Source of the DNA: DATKLX01 sp035542155
GTDB taxonomy: Bacteria > Chloroflexota > Anaerolineae > Anaerolineales > Anaerolineaceae
Direction of reading: 5' to 3'
Assembly: GCA_035542155.1 (NCBI GenBank)
Contig: DATKLX010000196.1
Coordinates: forward strand, 1 to 7,373
DNA: 7,373 nt
Shown here: positions 1 through 7,141 of the stretch, piece by piece
How positions within the stretch are numbered: position 1 is the first letter of the stretch
Layout: the number at the start of each line of letters is the position of its first letter
Program-made: the position numbers and the translations under genes
The notes under the pieces: model-generated
Seen by the model: only the letters and a program-made list of their open reading frames with translations
What the model was told of the DNA's origin: nothing
Database searches by the model: none

Positions 1-358
<358 letters not shown>

Positions 359-451
359 CCCTGTGGTGCGGGGAATTGATTACTTCTTCACCTACGTGCA
401 AAGTAGTGGATGTCGATCTCTATTCAGCCAAAAACAAAGTGAGAGAATAAA
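359..451 (+). other. 23S-5S intergenic spacer of the rRNA operon
   Basis: This 93-bp AT-richer spacer joins the 23S and 5S genes. No tRNA cloverleaf is visible in it, so the operon has the simple 23S-5S end. It presumably carries the RNase processing sites for both rRNAs, but no individual site can be assigned by eye. Confidence 0.7.
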
Positions 452-575
452 GTCTCTTGGTGATCTGAGCGACGAGGGCACACCCGGCCCCATCCCGAAC
501 CCGGTCGTTAAGCTCGTCAGCGCCGATGGTACTTGGAGGGCGACTTCCTGGGAGAGTAGGTCATTGCCAAGAGGC
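452..575 (+). rRNA. rrf: 5S ribosomal RNA
   Basis: A complete 5S rRNA of about 124 bases. The boundaries come from helix I: GTCTCTTGG at 452-460 pairs over nine positions (one G-T wobble) with CCAAGAGGC at 567-575. The internal segments are typical: the CCCATCCCGAACCCGG block of loop B/helix III at about 491-506, and the GGGAGAGTAGGTC block of helix IV/V at about 550-562. It is the last gene of the rRNA operon, and a run of five T follows immediately. Confidence 0.96.
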
Positions 576-580
576 TTTTT
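567..580 (+). terminator. Possible rRNA operon terminator at the 5S 3' end
   Basis: The 3' strand of 5S helix I (CCAAGAGGC) is followed directly by TTTTT at 576-580 and then CTATTT. There is no separate hairpin after the 5S gene before the convergent regulator gene ends at 581. If intrinsic termination occurs here, it must use a 5S stem plus the T-run. The stem arms are about 100 bases apart, so this is a weak, non-classical call; factor-dependent termination is an alternative. Confidence 0.35.
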
Positions 581-1522
581 CTATTTAAGCACCTCTAAAA
601 TATCCCTGGCCGTGATTTCATCGGTGACCAGGGTCTTGATATAACCCTGGCTCGCCGCATACGCAATCGCTTCCACCTTGTGAATCCCCCGGGCGATACA
701 GATCACATTCTCGACACGCTTCAAAGCCTCCAGACCCAGCGCGGTCACCTGGTATTCTTTGGGATACTCAAAAACGGTCTGGTCATCCATGAAATACTGC
801 CCCAGAATATCGCCCAAAGCATGCTCAATCAGCCGCTTTTTATTCGTCGCGGCGGGTAGCTCGTCGATGTAGATTTTTTTGGAATTGATCTTTCCACCCA
901 GCCCAATGACAGCCGCATCTAACTTTTCCCAGCTTCTCCTCAATTCGACGAGTCGTTTTTGATCTTCCAGGAATTGCGTGACCGGTGATAAAAATAAACT
1001 CTGGGTGTAGTACCCTTTGGCGCCGAATTTCTCCGCAAAACGATCGACGATGCTGTTGATTTGCAAATACGGAATGTTCGTACCTGAGTTCCCGATAATG
1101 GGAATGAAAGTAAGCTCCGGGTTCCCTGCCCTTGGGATGAGTTGAAACGACGTGTAGTACATCGATTTCCCCCAGCCAACCCCGACATTTCTAAATTTAC
1201 CCAGAACCTGGGATAGATAGGTGCCCGCAATCGTATACACCCCCGCTTCGTTTTCTTTATCTTTCTCCGTCGATGGAGAAATGCACACATCCTTAAGTCC
1301 TAACCCGTCCTGGAGTCGCTCTTTCAGCCACGATCTGTCCGCTGTATCCGGGAACGCTACCGATATTTTTACAATTCCCAGTTCCCTGGCCCTTTGCAGC
1401 AGACGCGATACTTGCGGGCGAGAGATATTTTCAAGCTGCGCGATCTCGCCCTGTGAATAGTGATCCAGATAGTAATTCTTTGCCACTCTGAATAGCAAAG
1501 CCATATCTTCGAGCACGCTCAT
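581..1522 (-). CDS. SorC/DeoR-type sugar-binding transcriptional regulator
   Basis: A 313-residue protein with the SorC family layout and normal length. It has an N-terminal helix-turn-helix (about residues 23-44, with SQGEIA and ISRPQVSRLL), then a large effector-binding domain. In that domain VGVGWGKSM (113-121) matches the conserved GxxWG segment. The C-terminal block ARGIHKVEAI...TDEITA (277-305) matches the family's phosphate/sugar-binding GxxK and TDE motifs. Family members usually bind phosphorylated sugars and release or rearrange on DNA. The start is supported by AGGAAG six bases upstream on the minus strand (1529-1534). The gene is divergent from the ThDP enzyme-kinase pair, which is the likely target, and shares with it a control region that may also give autoregulation. 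Its stop codon lies only five bases from the convergent 5S gene. The effector cannot be read from the sequence; the kinase product is a reasonable guess. Confidence 0.92.
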   Translation of the reverse strand: MSVLEDMALLFRVAKNYYLDHYSQGEIAQLENISRPQVSRLLQRARELGIVKISVAFPDTADRSWLKERLQDGLGLKDVCISPSTEKDKENEAGVYTIAGTYLSQVLGKFRNVGVGWGKSMYYTSFQLIPRAGNPELTFIPIIGNSGTNIPYLQINSIVDRFAEKFGAKGYYTQSLFLSPVTQFLEDQKRLVELRRSWEKLDAAVIGLGGKINSKKIYIDELPAATNKKRLIEHALGDILGQYFMDDQTVFEYPKEYQVTALGLEALKRVENVICIARGIHKVEAIAYAASQGYIKTLVTDEITARDILEVLK

Positions 1523-1533
1523 GACATACTTCC

Positions 1534-1545
1534 TTTTTCAAACAG
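1534..1545 (+). promoter_or_regulatory. Candidate operator half-site (regulator-proximal)
   Basis: TTTTTCAAACAG matches the half-site TTGTTCAAACTG at 1675-1686 in 10 of 12 positions. It sits at the Shine-Dalgarno region of the divergent regulator gene, where binding could block that gene's own expression. The sequence is AT-rich, so chance is possible. Confidence 0.3.
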
Positions 1546-1587
1546 CGAACTGCGCCGGGCAGTGTCTCTTCTGTTGCGGAGCGAGAT

Positions 1588-1607
1588 TTTTGAAAATTTG
1601 TTCAAAA
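1588..1607. promoter_or_regulatory. Candidate operator palindrome for the SorC-type regulator
   Basis: This is a perfect inverted repeat, TTTTGAA, six bases, TTCAAAA. It is centred about 59 bases upstream of the predicted transcription start of the ThDP enzyme gene. Its 3' half recurs as TTGTTCAAACTG at 1675-1686. A palindrome plus a downstream repeat of its 3' half is, from memory, how the operator of the SorC-family regulator DeoR in Bacillus subtilis is arranged, although the spacing there is much shorter. Binding is inferred, not shown. Confidence 0.55.
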
Positions 1608-1620
1608 CTGCTTGAGATCG

Positions 1621-1649
1621 TTGACTCCGCCGCCTGGAACGTATATATT
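1621..1649 (+). promoter_or_regulatory. Predicted sigma70-type promoter for the ThDP enzyme-kinase operon
   Basis: TTGACT at 1621-1626 and TATATT at 1644-1649 are separated by the ideal 17 bases. Each differs from the consensus at one or two positions. The predicted start is near 1656, giving a leader of about 85 bases that contains a candidate operator half-site. An alternative -10 element, TATTAT, lies at 1646-1651 with a 19-base spacer. Confidence 0.65.
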
Positions 1650-1674
1650 ATAGCTGAAAATAATTTCTGCACCA

Positions 1675-1686
1675 TTGTTCAAACTG
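1675..1686 (+). promoter_or_regulatory. Candidate operator half-site in the operon leader
   Basis: TTGTTCAAACTG repeats the 3' half of the palindrome at 1588-1607, where the sequence reads TTGTTCAAAACTG (1599-1610 plus the preceding T), with a one-base difference in the A-run. It lies about 20 to 30 bases downstream of the predicted transcription start. A bound regulator there could act as a roadblock or join the upstream site by looping. Confidence 0.45.
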
Positions 1687-1741
1687 AATATTGTGCCATT
1701 CCACCATTTCCGAACACACGATGGTTTCTTGAGGAGGCCAA

Positions 1742-3460
1742 ATGGAAATCCGAGTCGCTGAATTGCTCTTGCAGTGTCTGAAAGCCGAAGGTGTGGATGC
1801 GATGTTTGGGATTGTGGATGGCGCGCACATCCCATTTGTCGGGCTCACTCCACGGTACGGGATTCAATACGTCAATGCTCATCACGAGGAATCCGCGGTC
1901 CATATGGCTGAGGGCTACACTCGTATCAGCAAAAAGGTCAGCGTCGTCATCGGCAGTCCGGGTCCCGGCGGCTCCAACATGGTTGCTGGCCTTGCCAGCG
2001 CTTTTGCTGAAGGGCATCCCATCCTTGCCATCACCTGTACCCGCCGCACCACCACGACCACGCCCGATCGCGGCAGCGCATGGCAGGCGACGAATTTGTG
2101 TGACATGGCGAAGCCCATTACGAAATACGCTGCCGTGGTGACGCGCTGGGAACGCCTGCCCGAAATGACCCGCGCCGCATTTCGGGCCGCGACGACGGGC
2201 CGTCCAGGCCCATCCCTGCTGGCCATCCCCGATGAGCTGCTCGCCTTAACCATCGATGAGAGCAAAGTACACGTCTATCCCGGTGGACGATACCGCGTTG
2301 AAAATATGGGCGCAGGTGACCCGGCGAGCATTCAACTGGCGGCGGAGTGGCTGACCGGCGCAAAAAAGGTGTATATCCACGCCGGCAAGGGCGTCATGTG
2401 GGCGGATGCCGCCGGAGAGCTGCTGTCCCTGGCCAATACCTTGAACTGTGGCATAAGCACTTCGATGGGAGCGCGCGGGACCGTACCGGAAGACCATCCC
2501 AATTACTTTCACATATTCGATACCCCTGCGATCACGACGGCGCGCAACGAGGCCGATGTGATCCTGGTCGTTGGTTCGCGGCTCGGAGAATACGATGGCT
2601 GGGGGATGCCGCCGCTCTGGGGAGATCCGGACACCCAGAAGACCATTCAAATCGATGCGGATCCCTATTCCATTGGGTTAAATCGTCCGGTCGACCTCGC
2701 CATCGTTGCCGACGCCAAGGGGGCTTTGCAAGCCCTGGTTGAAGCGGTCAAAGCCAGAACTGCCTCACGCCCTGCCATGCCAGACCTCGAACGGTATCGC
2801 GCCATGTCTGCTGAAAGACAGGCTCAGCTCCAAGCCTACCTGCAAACCCCTCCCAAACAGGGGGTCAACCCCGCTCAGATGGTTTCCGCGGTGAGGAATT
2901 TCTTCCCGCGAGATACAATCACCGTTTTGGATGGCGGCAATACGGTGCTCACTTCATTGTCCTACTATCCAATACTGGCCTCGGACAGTTTTATCTATTC
3001 GGTGAAGATGGGCTATCTCGGCACCGGCCTGCCCTTTGCGATTGGCGCAAAAATCGCCGATCGGCAGCGTCCGGTTTGCCTGATCACCGGCGACGGCGCA
3101 ATCGGCTTTTGCATCATGGAAATGGAAACAGCCTTGCGCCTCAATGCACCTTTGACAGTGGTTGTTGCCGTAGATCAGGCCTGGGGGATGGAAAAACCGG
3201 TTTTCCTGATGCGCGGGTTTACCCCCGATCAATTTGTCGGTATCGAGCTGTGTCCCGAGCTGAGATACGACCTGATTGCTCAGGGAATGGGCTGCTTCGG
3301 GGAGAAGGTCGACGACATCTCCCAACTGCCGGGAGCTTTGGAACGCGCCAGTAAATCTGGAAAACCAGCCCTGATCCACGTTTCCATTGATCCGAGCTTG
3401 AATATCACTCCGCCGGGCATGGATAATTTCAGAAACCTGCGCACACTCACCGGATTATGA
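1742..3460 (+). CDS. ThDP-dependent enzyme of the acetolactate synthase superfamily
   Basis: A 572-residue protein with the three-domain order of this superfamily: N-terminal pyrimidine-binding domain, central domain, C-terminal diphosphate-binding domain. The cofactor-activating glutamate is in NAHHEESAVHMAEGYTR (H48, E49). PGPGGSN and GRPGPSLLAIP are typical N-domain segments. The middle domain shows GARGTVPEDHPNY. The diphosphate/metal motif begins with GDG (450-452), and 27 residues after D451 comes D478 in VDQAWGM, where acetolactate synthases usually have Asn. Family reactions are decarboxylation, carboligation or C-C lysis of 2-oxo acids and acyloins. I cannot choose between acetolactate synthase and a catabolic relative, but pairing with a sugar kinase and a SorC regulator favours a catabolic role. 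Residues 103-107 form a run of five Thr. The start is set by GGAGG at 1733-1737. The kinase follows 43 bp downstream, so the two are probably co-transcribed. The protein is probably cytoplasmic; no signal peptide is seen. Confidence 0.9.
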   Translation: MEIRVAELLLQCLKAEGVDAMFGIVDGAHIPFVGLTPRYGIQYVNAHHEESAVHMAEGYTRISKKVSVVIGSPGPGGSNMVAGLASAFAEGHPILAITCTRRTTTTTPDRGSAWQATNLCDMAKPITKYAAVVTRWERLPEMTRAAFRAATTGRPGPSLLAIPDELLALTIDESKVHVYPGGRYRVENMGAGDPASIQLAAEWLTGAKKVYIHAGKGVMWADAAGELLSLANTLNCGISTSMGARGTVPEDHPNYFHIFDTPAITTARNEADVILVVGSRLGEYDGWGMPPLWGDPDTQKTIQIDADPYSIGLNRPVDLAIVADAKGALQALVEAVKARTASRPAMPDLERYRAMSAERQAQLQAYLQTPPKQGVNPAQMVSAVRNFFPRDTITVLDGGNTVLTSLSYYPILASDSFIYSVKMGYLGTGLPFAIGAKIADRQRPVCLITGDGAIGFCIMEMETALRLNAPLTVVVAVDQAWGMEKPVFLMRGFTPDQFVGIELCPELRYDLIAQGMGCFGEKVDDISQLPGALERASKSGKPALIHVSIDPSLNITPPGMDNFRNLRTLTGL

Positions 3461-3503
3461 TGGCTTGATCACCGGAATTTCCTTTGAATAAGGAGCTTAC
3501 CTG

Positions 3504-5018
3504 ATGAACTACTTGCTAGCCTTTGACGCTGGGACTTCTGGTGTGAAGGCCTCATTGACCGATATGGCCGGCAATGTGATCATTTCCGAAAAAGAGCCTT
3601 TGCGGGTCTATTATCCTCGCCAGTTCTACGTTGAGCAAAAACCTGAAGAGTGGTGGGCTGCCGTAACAGGCTGCGCAAAATGCGTCCTAGATCAGGCTGG
3701 GGTCCATCCGAGGGAGATCGCCGCTCTGGCTTTCTCCTGCATGGGCCAGTCCATTACCATGGTAGATGCGCAGGGGAATGCCCTGGCTCCGGCGATGATC
3801 TGGATGGATAACCGCGCCGGGGAAGAAGCAAAAATCCTGATGGGGAAATTGGGCGGTTCAAAGATTTTCGAAAGGTTGCTCGGATTTAAGATGACAGGCA
3901 ACTACGCCCTCCCCAAGTTCTATTGGGCCAAACGCCGGGCGCCTGACCTGTACCGTCGCACGCGCGCCTTCCTGGACCAGGGCGGATATCTTTGCCTGCG
4001 CGCCACTGGAGAATGGTTCTGCGAATGGACGCAGGCTAGCTGCACCGGTCTCCTGAATTTATATACCAAGCAGTGGGATACCACGACGATGAAGTTGTTT
4101 GGCCTGGACGCCGACAGGTTCTTGCCGCTCAAAAAGCCCACCGAGAGGATTGGTTGTTTGACTGCCCAGGCGGCGGCCGAGATGGGACTCATGGAAGGAA
4201 CGCCCGTCTTTGGCGGCACCGTCGACGCAATGGCTGCCGGAATTGGCGCTGGCGCTGCAGCCCTCGGCAAGGCTTTCATCGTTCTTGGCACTTCTGGGAA
4301 TCTGGGACTGAGCTGTTCAAAAAAGCTGAAAGGCCAGTCAGGTTTTGCTACAGCCCAGTCGGGCGACCCGGATAAGTTGATCTATATTGGCACCAATAAT
4401 GCCAGTGGCGCCAGTCTCAGTTGGGCGGCCAATCATCTTTATGGTGAAAATGGAGGGGACTCCCAGGCCTTTACGAAAATTGGGGAGGATATGACCCGCG
4501 TCGGGGTTGGCTCAGACGGGTTGTTGTTTGCCCCGTGGTTGGCCGGTGAACGCTCGCCCTATCCGGATGATAGCCTGCGCGGCTGCTTCATCAACCTGGG
4601 TATAAATCATACTCGTGAACACCTCATCCGCGCCATAGCAGAGGGAGTCGCACACAATTACACCCTGATGGCAGATCTTGCCGAGAAGGTAACCGGGTCT
4701 CCCATTCAGGTCTTCCGGATGGTAGGGGGAGGTGCAAATTATCTGCCCTGGATGCAAATCTTTGCGGACGTAACTGGCAGAACCTTTGAAGTGGTTCGGA
4801 ACCCAGGTTTTGGTGGAACCGTTGGAGTCGCCCTGCTGGCAGCGGTCGGATTGGGCGTGTATCCGTCTGTCGAAGAGGCGGTCCAAGTTGTCCAGGTGGA
4901 GCATTGCCTGGCTCCGGATCCAGAAAACCACGCCGCATATCGAAAAAGCCATGAAGCCTATCAAGAGATCTACCCTTCTCTCAAAAAACTATACGGGAAA
5001 CTGAACCCAACCTCTTAG
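3504..5018 (+). CDS. FGGY-family carbohydrate kinase (xylulokinase-like)
   Basis: A 504-residue protein of normal length for FGGY kinases, which transfer phosphate from ATP to a ketose or polyol. The N-terminal phosphate loop is FDAGTSGVKASLTD (7-20). MIWMDNRA (98-105) is the xylulokinase-like substrate segment. D241 in GGTVDAMAAGIGAG is the expected catalytic base. LGTSGN (261-266) is the second phosphate motif, LAGERSPYPDD (346-356) corresponds to the FGGY signature, and VGGGANYLPW (407-416) is the adenosine pocket. The MHG triad expected near residues 81-83 in true xylulokinases is replaced by GQS (SCMGQS), so the substrate is probably not D-xylulose. The start is supported by AAGGAG at 3490-3495, eight bases upstream. 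It lies 43 bp after the ThDP enzyme gene in the same direction, which suggests one operon. Its product could be the effector of the SorC-type regulator (inference). Confidence 0.92.
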   Translation: MNYLLAFDAGTSGVKASLTDMAGNVIISEKEPLRVYYPRQFYVEQKPEEWWAAVTGCAKCVLDQAGVHPREIAALAFSCMGQSITMVDAQGNALAPAMIWMDNRAGEEAKILMGKLGGSKIFERLLGFKMTGNYALPKFYWAKRRAPDLYRRTRAFLDQGGYLCLRATGEWFCEWTQASCTGLLNLYTKQWDTTTMKLFGLDADRFLPLKKPTERIGCLTAQAAAEMGLMEGTPVFGGTVDAMAAGIGAGAAALGKAFIVLGTSGNLGLSCSKKLKGQSGFATAQSGDPDKLIYIGTNNASGASLSWAANHLYGENGGDSQAFTKIGEDMTRVGVGSDGLLFAPWLAGERSPYPDDSLRGCFINLGINHTREHLIRAIAEGVAHNYTLMADLAEKVTGSPIQVFRMVGGGANYLPWMQIFADVTGRTFEVVRNPGFGGTVGVALLAAVGLGVYPSVEEAVQVVQVEHCLAPDPENHAAYRKSHEAYQEIYPSLKKLYGKLNPTS

Positions 5019-5135
5019 AATCATGGACAATGGTCAGCCAGACACCGGCCTCTAAAGTGACGATCTTCACTGGAGATTCGCTTTGTCTCTTGATATCATG
5101 GAGCAAATGACTGAAGCCTGTACTGGAGCCCGCGA
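5019..5135 (+). other. Intergenic region between kinase and AOR genes
   Basis: This 117-bp gap contains a small inverted repeat, AGTGA (5056-5060) and TCACT (5067-5071) with a six-base loop, without a T-run, so it is not a convincing terminator. No good -35/-10 pair was found. The ribosome binding site GGAG of the AOR gene is at 5125-5128. It cannot be decided from sequence whether the AOR gene is transcribed from the upstream operon or on its own. Confidence 0.5.
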
Positions 5136-7100
5136 ATGATCCCTGGCGTTCTGGGAAAAATCCTGTGGGTCGACCTGACCCAAAAAACCTGCACGCCTGA
5201 AACCGTCCGCGACGAGATCTATGAGCGATACCTCTCCGGCCTGGGGCTGGCGGCGGCGATCCTCAGCGAGCGCATCCCGGCCGGCGCGGACCCCCTGGGC
5301 CCGGAAAACGTTCTGGCGCTGGTCGCCGGCCTGCTGACCGCCACCGGGACCCTCTTCACCGGGCGCTGGATGGCGGCGGCCAAATCGCCGCTGACCGGCA
5401 CCTGGGGCGACGCCAACTGCGGGGGCAGCTTCTCGGCGGCGATCAAGCACAGCGGGTTCGACGGGATCTTTTTCAGCGGCGCGAGTGACCGCCCGGTCTA
5501 CCTGTTGGTCGATCACGGTAGGGCCGAGCTGCGCGACGCATCTTCCCTGTGGGGGATGGACGCGCTCGAAACCGAGAAATCCCTGATGAGCAGCGTCCCG
5601 GGGAGGCGGCTCAGCGTGGCCTGTATCGGGCCCGCCGGGGAAAAATTGTCCCGGATCTCGGGAATCTCCCACGACGGCGGGCGCATGGCGGCCCGCTCCG
5701 GCCTGGGGGCGGTGATGGGAGCCAAGCGGCTCAAGGCTGTGGCGCTGGCCGGCAACCAGACGGTGACCGTCAAGGACCGCGCTGAGATCCGGCGCCTGAA
5801 TCGTGAATTAATGCGCTGGGTCCGGCTGCGCATCCCCCTGCCATCCGGCAGGCTCTCGCGTTACCTGGGAAGCCTGATGCGCGCCCTGCCGGTTCAGTTC
5901 GCCCAGGATGGGCTGCTCTATAAGGCCATGCTGCAGAAATGGGGGACGATCAGCATGAACCAGATCGCCATCGAAATGGGGGATGGCCCGGTGCGCAACT
6001 GGCGCGGGAGCAACCTCGATTTTGGGCTGCGCCGCTCGAGCGCGATCGACCCGGACCACTTTGCGCGTCTCGAGCTGCGCAAATACCACTGCTTCGCCTG
6101 CCCGCTGGGCTGCGGGGGAATCTGCCAGGTGGGCGGGGACGGCCTGGCGAAGGAGATGCACCGCCCCGAATACGAGACGGTGCTGGCCCTGAGCAGCCTC
6201 CTGCTCAACGAAGACCTCGACACGATTTTCGAGCTGAACGACATGCTCAACCGGGCCGGTATGGATTCGATCTCCGCGGGCGGGACGCTGGCCTTTGCCC
6301 TGGAATGCTATGAGAGGGGCATCCTGACCCGCGCGCAGACCGGCGGGTTAGACCTGACCTGGGGGAACGCCGCGGCGATCAAAGCGCTCCTGGGCCAGAT
6401 GATCGCCCGTGAGGGGCTGGGTGACCTGCTGGCGGATGGCGTCCGGGCAGCCGCGGAGCGCCTCGGCAATGGCGCCGCAGCGTACGCCGTCAACGCCGGC
6501 GGGCAGGAATTGGCCATGCACGACGGCCGCGCGGACCCGGGTTTCAGCCTGCATGCCATGCTCGAGCCCACTCCGGGTCGTCACACCCTGGGCTCGCAGT
6601 TGTACTACGAGATGTTCCAGTTGTGGACGCGGGTCCCCGGGCTGCCCAAAGTCCGGCGGCTCTATTGGAAAGGGCGTAAATACCAGGCTGGCCCAGAAAA
6701 AGCGGTCATGGCGGCAGCGTGCAGCAAATTCATGCAGGTGATCAACGGGGCGGGGGGCTGCTTATTCGGGGCGCTGATCGGCGTCAACCGCCTGCCGGTG
6801 TTCCAATGGCTCAACGCGGTGACCGGCTGGCGGCGCACCCCGGAGGAATACATGGAAATTGGCGCAGCGATCCAGACCCTGCGCCAGGGCTTCAACGCAC
6901 GCGAAGGGGCGCCGCTGCGCCACCCGATCCACCCGCGGGCGCTGGGCCAGCCGCCCCTGGCGGAAGGCGCCAACCGCGGGCGCTGCCTGGACCTGGAACC
7001 GCTCGTCCGCCAGTACTGGCAGCAGTTCGGCTGGGACCCCGAGACGGGGAAACCGGTTTACCAATTAGACCCTCAAAGGCCCTCGCCCCCCAAAACGTGA
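5136..7100 (+). CDS. Aldehyde:ferredoxin oxidoreductase family protein (tungsten/molybdenum pterin enzyme)
   Basis: A 654-residue AOR-family enzyme, expected to oxidise an aldehyde to the acid with ferredoxin as electron acceptor, using a bis-pterin W or Mo centre and one [4Fe-4S] cluster in the cytoplasm. The N domain has KSPLTGTWGDANCGG (83-97) and HSGFDGIFFSG (105-115), typical pterin-site segments. Next come CIGPAGEKLSRISG (163-176) and RSGLGAVMGAKRLKA (187-201). The cluster ligands are C319, C322 and C326 (CFACPLGC), with C542 (GGCLFG) as the fourth; the spacing agrees with the archaeal enzyme. H483 in GRHTLG is a candidate for the conserved active-site His. Two pterin motifs of the DxxGL(D/C) type appear in altered form, starting with N372 and N537. 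The start has GGAG seven bases upstream of the ATG. Base composition is much richer in GC than the kinase gene, suggesting a different history. No pterin-biosynthesis or MoaD-like gene is in the window. The substrate is unknown. Confidence 0.93.
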   Translation: MIPGVLGKILWVDLTQKTCTPETVRDEIYERYLSGLGLAAAILSERIPAGADPLGPENVLALVAGLLTATGTLFTGRWMAAAKSPLTGTWGDANCGGSFSAAIKHSGFDGIFFSGASDRPVYLLVDHGRAELRDASSLWGMDALETEKSLMSSVPGRRLSVACIGPAGEKLSRISGISHDGGRMAARSGLGAVMGAKRLKAVALAGNQTVTVKDRAEIRRLNRELMRWVRLRIPLPSGRLSRYLGSLMRALPVQFAQDGLLYKAMLQKWGTISMNQIAIEMGDGPVRNWRGSNLDFGLRRSSAIDPDHFARLELRKYHCFACPLGCGGICQVGGDGLAKEMHRPEYETVLALSSLLLNEDLDTIFELNDMLNRAGMDSISAGGTLAFALECYERGILTRAQTGGLDLTWGNAAAIKALLGQMIAREGLGDLLADGVRAAAERLGNGAAAYAVNAGGQELAMHDGRADPGFSLHAMLEPTPGRHTLGSQLYYEMFQLWTRVPGLPKVRRLYWKGRKYQAGPEKAVMAAACSKFMQVINGAGGCLFGALIGVNRLPVFQWLNAVTGWRRTPEEYMEIGAAIQTLRQGFNAREGAPLRHPIHPRALGQPPLAEGANRGRCLDLEPLVRQYWQQFGWDPETGKPVYQLDPQRPSPPKT

Positions 7101-7141
7101 ATGCACCCCTCTTCTTGTATCTGTCCAAAGGCTGGTAGGTT

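Noticed and set aside
604..650. CCCTGG / CCAGGG / CCCTGG repeats near the regulator 3' end, possible hairpin
   Set aside because: They lie inside the coding sequence for the conserved TDEITA block and there is no T-run on either strand, so codon constraint or chance explains them.
1671..1725. ACCATTG and CGATGGT pairing in the operon leader, possible riboswitch or attenuator
   Set aside because: Only seven pairs with a wobble over a 41-base loop, it does not cover the ribosome binding site, and no known riboswitch core is seen.
3447..3477. Two copies of TCACCGGA about 22 bp apart at the end of the ThDP enzyme gene
   Set aside because: Short, the first copy is coding, and the position inside an operon does not suggest an operator; chance is likely.
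5056..5071. AGTGA-N6-TCACT hairpin after the kinase gene as terminator
   Set aside because: A five-pair AT-containing stem without a following T-run is too weak.
5067..5672. Long minus-strand open frame of 201 codons opposite the AOR gene
   Set aside because: High GC suppresses stop codons on the opposite strand; the AOR frame has clear family motifs and the antisense protein is low-complexity and unlike any family I know.
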